Of a stretch of 64,000 nt of DNA, positions 1-12,200 are shown in pieces (within the stretch, counting starts at the first letter, position 1; each line of letters starts with the position of its first letter). The stretch covers positions 1 to 64,000 of the forward strand of contig JAFCMP010000520.1 in assembly GCA_017506865.1 (NCBI GenBank), read 5' to 3'. Under the pieces are notes generated by a model. The model did no database searches and was not told the DNA's origin. It was given only the letters and a program-made list of their open reading frames with translations. A program made the translations under genes and the position numbers. The stretch is from Tribonema minus (Eukaryota; Sar; Xanthophyceae; Tribonematales; Tribonemataceae).

Positions 1-273
1 TCGTGACTGATTGTACGCTCGCGTACAGCAACTCTGGCACTTCAAGAGAATGAAGCGCATTCCTTGCCGTCAGGCAATGCTTTGTCCCCTGCTCTATGTC
101 TGCCATAAGACGGGCTGCTTCAGGGGCAAGAGCACTTCACCTGACATATGTGCGTGCTCTTGCACCGGGCGCGTGAATGCCTGCCTGCTGATGTGTTGCT
201 GCGTTAAATGATCAATCAAGTTGCAGTTAAAGTTGTTGCTCATAAATTACGGCATATCCAACTTGCCCTGCAG

Positions 274-3200
274 CGTACGGCCCCAAGCAGCTTGCGGAGC
301 TCGACGCCGCCCTCGACGAGCTGGCGCTCATGCTGCAGCACACGGAGAGCTACGACCGCTTCCTGCGGCACCTGGTTGAGGTGAGCTGCGCCTAAATTAC
401 GAATTGATGTATTCAACAACATTCAGGTTTTGAAGCTGCTCTGACGAGCTGGCGCTCGTGCTGCAGCACACCGAGAGCTTCGACCGTTTTCTTGTTTTTC
501 TGAGACGTTCAGCGCTGCTCAACTGGGTGTTGCTCTGGACGATTTGGCGCTCATGCTGCTGCGCGGCACTCCCTAACAGCCATCTGCTTGTGCCTTAACT
601 CCCTCATCCTCAAAACCAGGTCTGCGATGTTCCTTTCTGAATCCTTTTCAAAGCCTGTCTTGCTTAGGCCACCTATGCCAACGTGCAGCATTTCCTTTCA
701 ACTCATAAAAACATTGAATAAGATGCTCTCGAGAGGAAAGCGGCACATGAAGCGCTGCGACCGGTGCCCGATGCACCTGACGGAGAGCGAGGCAACCTGA
801 GTTCAGCTTGATGTACAACGCCCGCTTGAATGATTCGTGCGGGTTGACGCTAACGCTGCAGTGCACAGCAAGCTATGACAAATTTACGAGGCGCCTCCTG
901 AAGGTGTCATTCAATTCACGTTCACCTGCAGGGGACCGCTTGATTGCGCTGCTGCCCGTAAACCGCCTAGGGGACCTGTGACCTTTTCAGGACAGTGCCA
1001 AAGAGAACAATGCCATCATTGGGTTGCTCTGATGCTGCAGGTCATAAATCGCCAAATGCTACAGTAGTTTTATCCCAGGGAGATGAGCGTTTTTTGACGT
1101 CACTTGCATTGCACATGACCTCAAGGGTAATTCGCTTTTTGAAACCACGCGAGTACACCATAAAATACAGAGTGTGAAGGTATTGAGTGTGTATGTATGC
1201 TCCAAGCCTCAGTGGCACGTCACCTTTTGCCTCTGCATTCCTGTTGCGGCGCCAGGGCGTGGAGGCAAGTCACCCTAAAGCGGGGGATGACTTGCATAGA
1301 GAAAAGTCCCCCTCAACGCCTGCCATCATCGACGGACCCGTGCTGCCAGAAAGGACCAAGTGAGTGAGCTGTCGGTTTGTGAGGCAACAGGTATGGTAAA
1401 TTGTGCCAGTGCAAGAGCGGTTGTACGCGCTGCGTTGCTTGCAGCAGCATTTGCACCAGAAACAGTCTCCAGGAAGCTACGCTCGAGGTGTCCACCTCTC
1501 TTGCAGAGCTGCAGGCAGCCCTGCTGCAGCGCAATGGAAACCCGCCTGCCCTGCACAAGCTCGCATCTCTGCCGTGCACGCCGCAAATACCCAGACATGA
1601 TTATGTATTGTATGCACTGCTGGGGACACTCCTGCTCCAAGGCAACCTTGAAAACCCATTCTGCCCTAGACCAGCTTGAACTCACCCCCCCTCCCCCCCC
1701 ACTACGCTTTGTGCACACTGTTGGAGGTGGCCATGCTCCAGCGCACTCTCAAACCACCCTCTGCCCTACACGAAGTTCATTTGACTCACTCCCCCCTCAA
1801 AAATATCTCCCGCTAATGTACGCCCCCCCCCCCCCCTCTCCCCCCGCGCTCCCCCTCGCCCCCCCCCCGCCCACTTCTGCCCAAAATGCTCGTTTTGAGC
1901 GGGCAGGCTGGAGGAGGCCGCCGGCGAGGTGTCAGCGCTCTACGCGGAGCTCGAGGCGGGCCTGTTCCGCTGCAGCCTGCGCAAGGCGCTCGCGATAGAC
2001 GAGGTGCACGGCCACGGCGGCCTCGTGACGTCCAGCTGCGTCGAGGACGCATTCTTCGTGGCGCAGGTGGGTTGGGGGGCAGCGCTCAACCGCTGGCAGT
2101 GTTGCAGTGTTAGGGGCCCAGTGTGCCCTGATGGACCAAGTGTGGCCTGTTATCAGCCTTGGCTCGTTGTGGTTCTTTACAAGTCAGTTGACCTGTCCAG
2201 CTGCGTCGAGGACGCGTTCTTCGTGGCGCAGGTGGGTGGGGGCAGCGCTCAACCGCTGGCGTCGGCAAGTCACCAGATCGGCGCTCTCAAGGATTAAGCG
2301 CGGCTTGCCGTCAACTCGGGCTCAATATGTTTGTTTTGTACTTCGATATGGAGTGTACCTGTCCACCTGCGTCGAGGACGCGTTCTTCGTGGCGCAGGTG
2401 GGTTGGGGGGGCGTGCGCAGCGCTCAACCGCTGGCGTCGGCAACACACCACGCGCAGGCTATGAATTCTCTTGTAAGGGAAAGCATTGTTGAATGATTTA
2501 TACGACACGATGGTCGTAGCCTCTGAGCCTGCTGCATGGAGGACGCGTCGCATGCTTCATGGCGCAGGTACGCGTGGAGGCAGCGCTCAACCGCTGGCAG
2601 TGTTACGAGGCCAAGTCCGTGCCCTCAAGGATGAAGCGCGGCCTGCTGTCAGCCCTAGCTCACTGTGTTGGTTTTGTTTAGCAGAGTTGACATCTCCAGC
2701 TGCGTTGAGGACGCGTTTTTCGTGGCGCAGGTGCATTAAGGGGGGCGCGCAGCGCTCAATCGCTGGCATTGGCAAGGTGTCAAGTGCGTGCTCCCTGTCG
2801 GCCTTGAGTTTGAGGCGTCGCCAGGTACACCTCAATACGTCTTGGGGGGCTTGTTGTGACCTCTGACCTCGCTCTGTGGAGGACGCATTGTTCGTGGCGC
2901 AGGTGGTCGGGGGGCGTGCGCGCTCGGCCGATTGCACCCGCGACACGCCACGCACGAGGCATGTGTTCAGATAGCGTTATTTGCATGTAAATCAGATCAG
3001 ACAATTCTCCGTTCATTTTCAGGTGATTGTGTAAAATCTGGTGGTTTGATTACAGAAGAAAATGAAGAAAGAGCCCAATATTATGAAGGTGCGGCACGTT
3101 CGTTGTAACCTCTGAGCTTTCTACGCAGAGGGCGCGTCGCATGCTTCGTGGCACAGGTGCGTGGAGGGCGCGCGCAGCGCTCAACCGATGGCAACGGCAC

Positions 3201-6200
3201 TGTGCTGTTATATTTTCAAGAGCCGCAAAGTAGAAAAACATGATTTGGTTGTCACTTATACACAAACAAAACAATGTGCACATTCGAAACTTCTTTGCTG
3301 TTTGAATGGAAAACACACAACTAAAAAACACATGTGCATGATTCATGTTGTTTTGTTGACACCGCGTGTGCTGCATTGCTGTGCTTGTCGTGCGCAGCGC
3401 TGCGGGCGAAGGGCACTTGCAACGGGCCACGCAACCGCCGCATCCGCCGTCGTCAACCACCTCGCGAACGCGCTTACAGGCAAGCAGCGATGTCTCAAGA
3501 CGTGCCTCTCAGATGTGTGTTGACATTCATACTTCTACAAAGTACAGTTCTGAGTGGGGTGTTGCCTGAAGAGAAGACAGCATGATTGCTTGTCTTCGAG
3601 GCGCATCTGAAGTGCGCCAGTCATGAAGCTACCGCCGCGTCTGCTGTCGTCAATCACCTCGCGAACGTGCTCACAGGCAAGCAGCCATGTCTCCAGACGT
3701 CCCTCTAATATGTGTGTGAACTCGCATACGAAGTCCGATGCTGGGTGAGGCGTTGCTTGAAGAGAAGACTGCATGATGCATGATTGCTTGCCTTTGAGGC
3801 GTATGCGTCTGAAGTGCGCCAGTTATGAAGTTAGTTACCGCCGCGTCTGCCGTCGTCGACCACTTCGCGAATGCGCTCACAGGCAAGCGCGCCGCAGCAT
3901 GGATATCTCATGGCCTCCTTCTGATCTGATGTGTGTGAACTCGCACACCTTCAAAGTACCCCCCCCCCCCCCCCCCTGTTGGATGAGGCGCTGCCTGAAG
4001 AGAATATGTTTTTTTTGCTTTCTGAGTCATATATTTCTGAAGTGCGCCAGCTGTGACGCTACCGCCGCGTCTGCCGTCGTCAACCACTCCGCGAATGCGC
4101 TCACAGGCAAGCGCGCCGCAGCACCGATGCCTCTTGGCCTCCCTCTGCGACTTGTGTGAACCCGCACACCTCATTAGAACTGTTCTAAAATGTAATACAG
4201 AAATCAATCAGGAATGGTCGCCTGATAAAGCGCGTCTTACCTCTGAAGGGAAGTGCAAAATTTGGTATTGGATGAGACGGTGCCTCAGGCGAAAGCTGTA
4301 TGATTTGCTTGGTGTTGAGGTTTAAATGCTTCTGAAGTGCACCAGTTGTGAAACCGCCGCCGCGTCCGGCATTGGCAATCGCATCGCGAATGCGCTCATT
4401 GCGCAGACGCGAGGAGACCGCAGCACCTCTGTGTCAGAAACGCACTTTGGAGACAGGTTGGACTTGCATGTGAACCTTGAAGATGAGATGTTTTTCCTAT
4501 TAAGAAGACTGCTCCATTCTACAAAGTCTGTGTCCAATATTTTTTGTTGTTGCTTTTAGTCAATGTATTTACATATAAATGTTTCGTGTTTCGAATTTTT
4601 TTTTCAAACTCAAAATTGAAATTCAAGTACACCTTCGTTAAAGAAAGCTATCAGTGCGCTATGTAGACTAAAGATTCCTGCTGTGTCGCGGCTCTCTGCA
4701 GCTCACCAGAAATTGTTTGCCTTATCAAAGGCCTGATTCAATTTTTTTTTAACTTCAATGTTGCAACAAAATACTTGAATTGTTGTTTGATGCTTTTGTT
4801 GGTCGACATGTACCTACAGAAATGCAACTCAATCGCGCGCTCGCTGCGCGCGTTCGGACCAGCACCGGCCGAAGGCAGGCACGCTCGGGGCATCTGGAGC
4901 ACTTGACGACAGTGAATCGTGCTCAAACTCAGAAAAGCCACGGAGGCGGTCCCAGGCACCGTGAAGTAGTGTCATGACACACATGGCAGAATCCAGGGGG
5001 GGGGGGGGGGCACATGGAGGAGGACGTAGGGGAGGATCCCGAGATGCCATTTGGCGGCGGCGGCGTTTGAGTGGTTGTCATTACGACACTTTCAGACTGT
5101 CATACGACATGTAGATTCCGTACTGCTAGATGCCAATCATCTGGGCTTTTTCGCGCCCTGAGCGAGAATGAACAAGAAGTGCAGTCGCCACCGCAGTCGA
5201 TCGCACAGCACCGAAAGTCGCACACCGCGCGCCTGCCACTGACCCTCGCCGTATTTTGGTCGCTTTACATCATTATGGTAAGGATGATCATGTAGATTTC
5301 TTTGTTTGTCAAGAAGTACTCTTCTTTTCGCCGCCGCAGTCAATTGTACAGCACTGAAAGTCGCACACCGCGCACGACGCACCTGCAACCCACCCCGGTC
5401 CTCACGCTAACTGCCTTCACCCCAACTGCACTCATCACGCAAGTTCCCGGATGCCACGGATGCGCACCTGCGTGCACCACGAGGCGCCTGGCATGACCCC
5501 ATAATTGACCCCTAACGATTATACCCCCAGCCCTGGCTCAGGACCCCAAGCAGCACTAACTCACACCAGCCCAAACCCTGCATGGTGTTAACCCTAACTG
5601 CACCAATCAGGCAAGTTCCTGGAGGCCCTGGCAGCGTGCGTGTATTGTTTGTGACTCTTGCCATATTCTAACTCTTACATCAGCAACTCCAATCCTGTTT
5701 GCACCAATCAGGCGAGTCCCTGCAGGCGCTGGCTGCGCACGTGCACGAGCGTCGCTCGGAGCCCTGCCGTGACCATACCCCCTAACCTAAGAACCCTCGC
5801 CCTTACTGCACGAACCAGGCGACTTGCTGCAGGCTCTGGCCGCGCACGTGCGTTTTTCGCGACACTGTCATGCCCCGAGTCTAACTCTAGCAACCCCAAC
5901 CATAATTGCACCAATCAGGCGAGTTCTTGGAGGCCCTGGCCGCGCACGTGCGCGCATCGCTTGACACCCTGCTGTGACCATACCCCCTAGCCCTAAGAAC
6001 CCTTACCTTAACCGTACCAATCAGGCGAGTTCTTGAAGGCCCTGGGCCGCGCACATGCGTGTGTCATTTGGGACACTGCCATGTTCTGCCTCTAACCCTA
6101 ATAATCCTTACCCTAACTGTGCCAATCAGGCGAGTTCCTGGAGGCCCTGGCCATGTTCTGACTCTAACCCTAGCAACTTCAACCTCAACTGTACCAATCA

Positions 6201-9200
6201 GGCGAGTTCCTGGAGGCCCTGGCGGGGCAGGTGCGCGCGTCGCTGGGGACCCTGCCAGGGCTAGGCGGCACTGCGGGGGGCCTAGACGTGGCCCTCAGGC
6301 AGCTGGGGCAGATCGACTTCTCCGACTTGGGCAATCTCGGAGCTCAGTTTCAGGTACGATACGGGAACACATGTGCTTTTTCAAAACGAGGTCTCAGCAA
6401 CAGTGTCCAGCAGCTAGCATGAGAAACATGCTCGGGACAGGACATTGCTGCAAGACCAGTCGGTGGCAGACGCGCTTCACCAAAACTGCCGATTCAGGGG
6501 GTAAGCTTTGAGCACATTGAGGTACCAACGACTGTAGCCCACGGCTCTGGGGTGGACGTCTGCTGACAGCAGCAAATTGCAACTTGTAGACTGTGCACTT
6601 CAGCACTTCCCAACTTCCTCCCTCGCCTCGTCACAACTTCAACTCGTGTTCCGCAGGACAACCTGCAGGGGCTGCAGGGCATTGGCCAGAACATCGCCAG
6701 CGACCTCACGTCGCTCGGCACTAGCGCGCTCACCAACATACCCCTGCGCGGGGGGGGCACGGGGGGCGGCGGCGGCGGCCCCGGCGCAGCAGGTCAGGGG
6801 GCAGGGGGCGCAGCCGCGGCGGCGGCGGGGGGGGCGGGGGCGGGGGGCGTGGCGGGTGCCGTCACTGGGGGCAGGGGAGCGTGCTTGGTGTATCTGAATG
6901 ACTTGGAGGCGTGCGGGCAGTGCGCAGCGCGGCTTGGCGCGGAGCTGGTGCGCGAGGTGCCGGAGACGTTCCAGGTGCGCACTTCAACTGCAAACTTCAA
7001 GTTCTGCTGGGTGTGCGTGACGGCGCAGGCGTTTGTTGTTGATGTGGCGCACGGATTGCGATCAAATTTGCTTGCAGTGTATGCCACTTCGACATTGTGT
7101 TGAGGTACACTTTACCTCAAACGCTCGTATCCGTATAGTCAAAGTATGGACACAGTGCGCGGCGCGGCTCGGCGCGGAGCTGGTGCGCGAGGTGCCGGAG
7201 ACGTTCCAGGTGCGCACTTGAACTTGAAGTTCTGCAGGGCGCGCGTGGGTGCGTCAACCGTTCTCTTGCCGCGGCATCGTCCGCGTCGTGCGCGCCATTC
7301 GCTCGCAATTCATGCCACTTATCGCTTTGAGGTTAGGGTAAGGGTTCTAGCCCTAACCCTCGCTGCAGTACGCTCCACTTCGTGGGCTCCATACACATGC
7401 AATCAAAGCATATTATCAGTGCGCAGCACGGCTTGACATGGAACTGGTGCACGAGGTGGCGGAGACGTCCCAGGTGCACACTCGAGCTTTTTTCGCTGGG
7501 CGCGGTTGACTGTGTCAGCCGTTCTCTTGCTGACGACACCTATGGTGTTGTGCGGTCCGTAATGTGGAGTGCTTCGGATTCACAGCGGTGCCTGCACAGC
7601 CTGCTACCATTTTGCATTTTGCATGACTCCTGCGCAGCCCTCAGTATTGGATCACAAAAACCTGATGGCATTGGGTCCGTTGTCCGCTTTCGCAGCAGTA
7701 GCTTCACGTCAAAAAGTGGAATCACCTTGATGTACTTGAAGTAGTGCCTCAAAGTCATCACTGGGTTGCCAGCACTGCCAAGGCAACTTCTTCTGGTGGC
7801 GACCAGCTGCTGTGGTCTCTGCAAGTTGGAAGGGGCAGAAAACCTCCTCTCGAAGCATGAAGTCTCAACCCTGTATGCTAGAGTCGAATAGTCCAGAACT
7901 CAGCATGCCATGAGACAGCTTTGCCAGACCTCTTACCATCATGTGTTCTGGTGTGCCGCGCGCTGCAATTTCTGCAGGAGGGAAGGGGCACGAGTCCTCC
8001 GCAACACTAACTGTTGATTTGTGGAATCATGAAGGCATTGAGTGATCTGCGATTACATCAGTAGCTCAACATCCAAAGCTGGAAGCATAAAGGCATAGAG
8101 TCCGTTGTCCGCTAATACACCAGTAGCTGCACGTCAAAAAGTAAAAGCATTGAAGACGCACTTTGTGGTATCACCGCGGGGTGGCCAGTACCGCCATGGC
8201 AATGTCTTCTGATGGCGACATACTGCTGTGATCTCTGCAGGAGGGGAGGGGCGCGCAGCTGCTGCTGGCGTGCCTGGGCGAGCTGAGCGGTGCTGCAGAC
8301 GCCTTCGATCAGGTGCGTAGATGCTTACCTCTCTACGTAGCACGTTTGCTCACTGGCAATTAACGACCTGGTGACGTGTAGCACATTCTGCTAGGCTGTT
8401 CGGACCGGGTATGCGCACAGGGGGAAGGACGTATGCGCAGTCGACTATCCACTGTGTGGTCTGGCGCTCCGCTGAGGGAAGCCAGCGCAATATGTGTCAG
8501 GCTCTCGCATCGGTCACGATTAGGGCTAGTGTTAGAGTTGGGGTTAAGTACCTCCTCGCCAGTGCGCCGTGTCACCGCAATGCTGCGCTGCGCACCGCTT
8601 CTATTGGGGGCTTGACATGTGGCGCGGTCTCGCGCCCGCAGGCACGTCACCCCTTGACGTACTTCAAAGAAACGGCAACTTCCACCTGCTGCCGCGTGAC
8701 ACGGAACGCACAAACTCCGTCGTCCCCGGCGCCCTCGCGGCGTCTGTTGCTCGGCAGGCGCCGTCAGTACTACGGCTGAGCACTGTCCCTGCGCACCTGC
8801 AGCGCTTGCGTCGCGACGACCTTTTTCCGCCTGCAACAACACCCCGACAGCATCCATTTCACCTCCTGAGCACTGCTGCCGCTGCCGCTGCGACGCGCTC
8901 ACCTGCTGGCTCGACTGACCCTCTGATGGCACTGTATTCAGATGAACCCGTGCCGACCCACATGCGCATGCAGCGTACAGACAAATTGAGTAGTAAACTT
9001 CGTCAAAGAGTTGCAGGAGCGGGCGCCACAGGGGTGAAGGACAAGTGTGTGCAGCGCACAAGTGTTGATGCCAGCTCTAAGATGCAAGCGTGCAGGATTC
9101 TCAGACTGGCTCCGCGCGGTCAAACACGACAGGGGCATACGGCCACTGAAAAGTGCCAAAGCTCTCGTGCGAACGCGATGCATTGTGAGACACTTCGGGC

Positions 9201-12200
9201 AAAGCCACCAAAGACAGATGGCGCCACGGCTGGTACCATCGCTATTTCAAAAGGGTCTCCCACGCAGGCAGCACTCCTTTGCATCCTTGGTGGTCGAACT
9301 TGGATGCGTCCATCCGCGCCCAATATTCAATAGATCAGCGCCGCCAAGATGATGATGGCGTGAAGTGAGGTGGTGTTTCGCACCGAGAGACGCGGCGGTG
9401 GCATCACGCACGGTATCGTTTCATTCACCCGTCTCATCTTGGACCGGAAGAAGAAGAACTGCGCCTTGGTGCATCCAGAGCATATCATTGGCGCACAGAA
9501 GATTGCTGACACGTTGACCCTGGGCATCAGCCGCTTCCAGTGGGATCACGCCTTTGTGTACCACGCAGCTAGGAATGGGTGAGATACAACTCATTGCGTT
9601 CGCACGAGAGCTTTGGCAGTTTGCCCATTACTAGTAATGGGTGAGGTACAATTCATTGCGTTCGCACAAGAGCTTTGGCAGTTTGCCCATTACTAGTAAT
9701 GGGTGAGATACAATTGATGGCGTTCGCACGAGAGCTTTGGCAGTTTGCCCATTACTAGCTGCGTGGTACACGAAGGCGTGATCCCACTGGAAGCGGCTGA
9801 TGCCCAGGGTCAACTTGTCAGCGATCTTCTGTGCGCCAATGATATGCTCTGGATGCACCAAGGCGCAGTTCTTCTTCTTCCGGTCCAAGATGAGACGGGT
9901 GAATGAAACGATACCGTGCGTGATGCCACCGCCGCGTCTCTCGGTGCGAAACACCACCTCACTTCACGCCATCATCATCTTGGCGGCGCTGATCTATTGA
10001 ATATTGGGCGCGGATGGACGCATCCAAGTTCGACCACCAGGATCCAAAGGACGGCGCTGAGCTTTCCATGCTAACTAATTAATTAGTTTTGCGCTGTGTG
10101 TGCCTAGGCTAGTCCTGCTGATTGGTGCCAAGCAAGCATCGATGAACACGCTGCTGCTTCACGCAAACCATCGCAAACAACTTTGCTAGCACCCCTTACT
10201 GGTGCGCACGCGCTATCAGCGGGGCTCGCCTCACCCTCGCCCGCGTGCGCCAGTTTCGCAGCGGCTGTCGAGCAGGTGCCATCAGCAGTTCGAGTATTTG
10301 ACATTGCACCCATACATATCCGCTCCTAACTTCTCGTGAAAACGAATTAAAGATTGTAGAGCTCCAAGTGACAAGGAGTGGATAGCTGTCAAATTGAATG
10401 CCTGCCACCAATGACCGTCTTGTTTTTGTCGCTGAGCAGGCGCTTTCAGCGGGGCTGGAGGAAGTCGTTGCGCGTCTGCGGCCCGTCATACGCCTCGCCG
10501 TCAGCGAGAAGATGGGGGACAAGTCTCAGGTGATTACCCTCGTTGAAAGTGTGAACATGGCTGCCCGATCCGCTGGTGATGATGATGACCCGCTGGTGAT
10601 GATGATGATCCGCTGGTGAGGATTTCACACACATGTCATAAGGTCGTGCATCTCACAGGTGCTTGTGCATGAATGTAAGAGGGTGCAGCAGCGGTACTCA
10701 CTCGCTTAATTTATGCAAGCTCATGGCGAGCATTGTGTTTCGTGCGAGGTCAGCGTGTTGCGATGAGGCACTTGACGCAAGCTTACAACGCTTGTGGGAA
10801 AGGGCCATGTCTGCAGCCAAGCCAACTGCTCATTCATGGCGCGTTTGAGCGGCCGCGCACAGCGCCAGCGAACGTGCCCACTGCCCCAACCGCAGCGTTC
10901 GCAGCGCTCCCTGCGACACCCCTGCAACACTGATCTCGTCACCACACAACCGCGCGCGCGCGCGCAGGTTTCTTACAAGCTGACGGAGGCGCAGTACGCC
11001 GTGAACGAGGCCTCCGATCCGTGGGCGCTGGAGCTGGCCACGGGCCTGCTGTCACTGCTGCGCCCGTACGAGCCGCCCACGGGACTCAGGTGTGTCACCA
11101 CTTGAAGCTGAGACGCGACAACGTGCCACTTGTAAGTTGCCTTAAAGCATGTGCCTTGGGCGCAGGGCCTACTGATGCTGCTGCGCCAATACAAACCTGC
11201 CATGGGGCTGAAATGCAGCTGGTTACGGGTCTTCTTGACGCTGACGTACGTTGAACAAGCACTCTGAACTAACCTGAAGTGTGTCCTTCATCGCGCGGGG
11301 AGATCGGTACTGCCGACATATCTGCTCCGCATGCCATGCTCGCTATTTTGCAGCAGCGCATGGCTCTGGGCCTCACTGCACCTTGCCAACAGTCAGGGGA
11401 TGACGCAGCTGCGTGCGCAGCGCGATGCGTCATGTTTGCGGCAAGCGTTATCGCGCTTCAACGGTTTCATGATCTGTGAACGGGTTCGCTCCGTGCGGTG
11501 CGTGGAGTTCAAGCACGCAACGCAATCCCTTGCTCTAACAATTGCGTGGTCATCCTCCGCCCCGCTGATGAGTCAGTGATGACATAATCACAGCTAAAGA
11601 GAGCTAGCTTACTACTGGCCATGCGCACACGGTCTCTGACCGGTCGACCCGCCCTTGACTGCTGCAACGCTATCTGCGCGAAGCCCTCAGCGCCGCAGCC
11701 TTTGCGCGCGAGTGCCTCGATTTGAATTTGCTGCGGACACGTTTACAGCAAAAGGCGGTCAGGTCGCGCAGCCAGCAGCGCCCTCTCTGACCGACCGCCG
11801 CGCTGCTATTGCGACGACGCCTTCCGCGCTGCGCCCTCAGCGCCGCGGCGTTTGCGCACCTGCGCACGAGTGCCTCAATTCTTGCTGATGACATGGTCAC
11901 AGCGAACGACAGTCACGTCGCGCAGACAGCAGCCCCCTCTCTGACCACCGACCGCCGCACTGCCCACACGTGCTTGCTGCGCGCGCTGCGCACTCAGCGC
12001 CGCGGCATCACGCGGCTGCTCGCGCTCGCGTGCAGAGAGAGAGATAGAACCGCGCATTCGCCAGCACCACCCCTGACCGATCGCCGCGTCGCCATTGCCC
12101 CGCACACGCTTGCTGCGCGCGCTGCGCCCCCTCAGCGCCGCGGCGTTTGCGCGGCTGCTCGCGCTCGCGTGCGAGTGCGCGGCGCAGCGCGTGGAGGCGG

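Noticed and set aside
2027-2930. Each VEDAFFVAQ copy as a separate COG4 exon
   Set aside because: Only 1907-2066 has acceptor, full coding block and donor. The others lack a conserved acceptor and would repeat the same peptide in a protein whose family has it once.
8360-9333. Frames of 230-255 codons on both strands in the COG4 intron
   Set aside because: No family motif, no start context, overlapping on both strands in GC-rich DNA. Possibly part of an old insertion, but not supported as genes.
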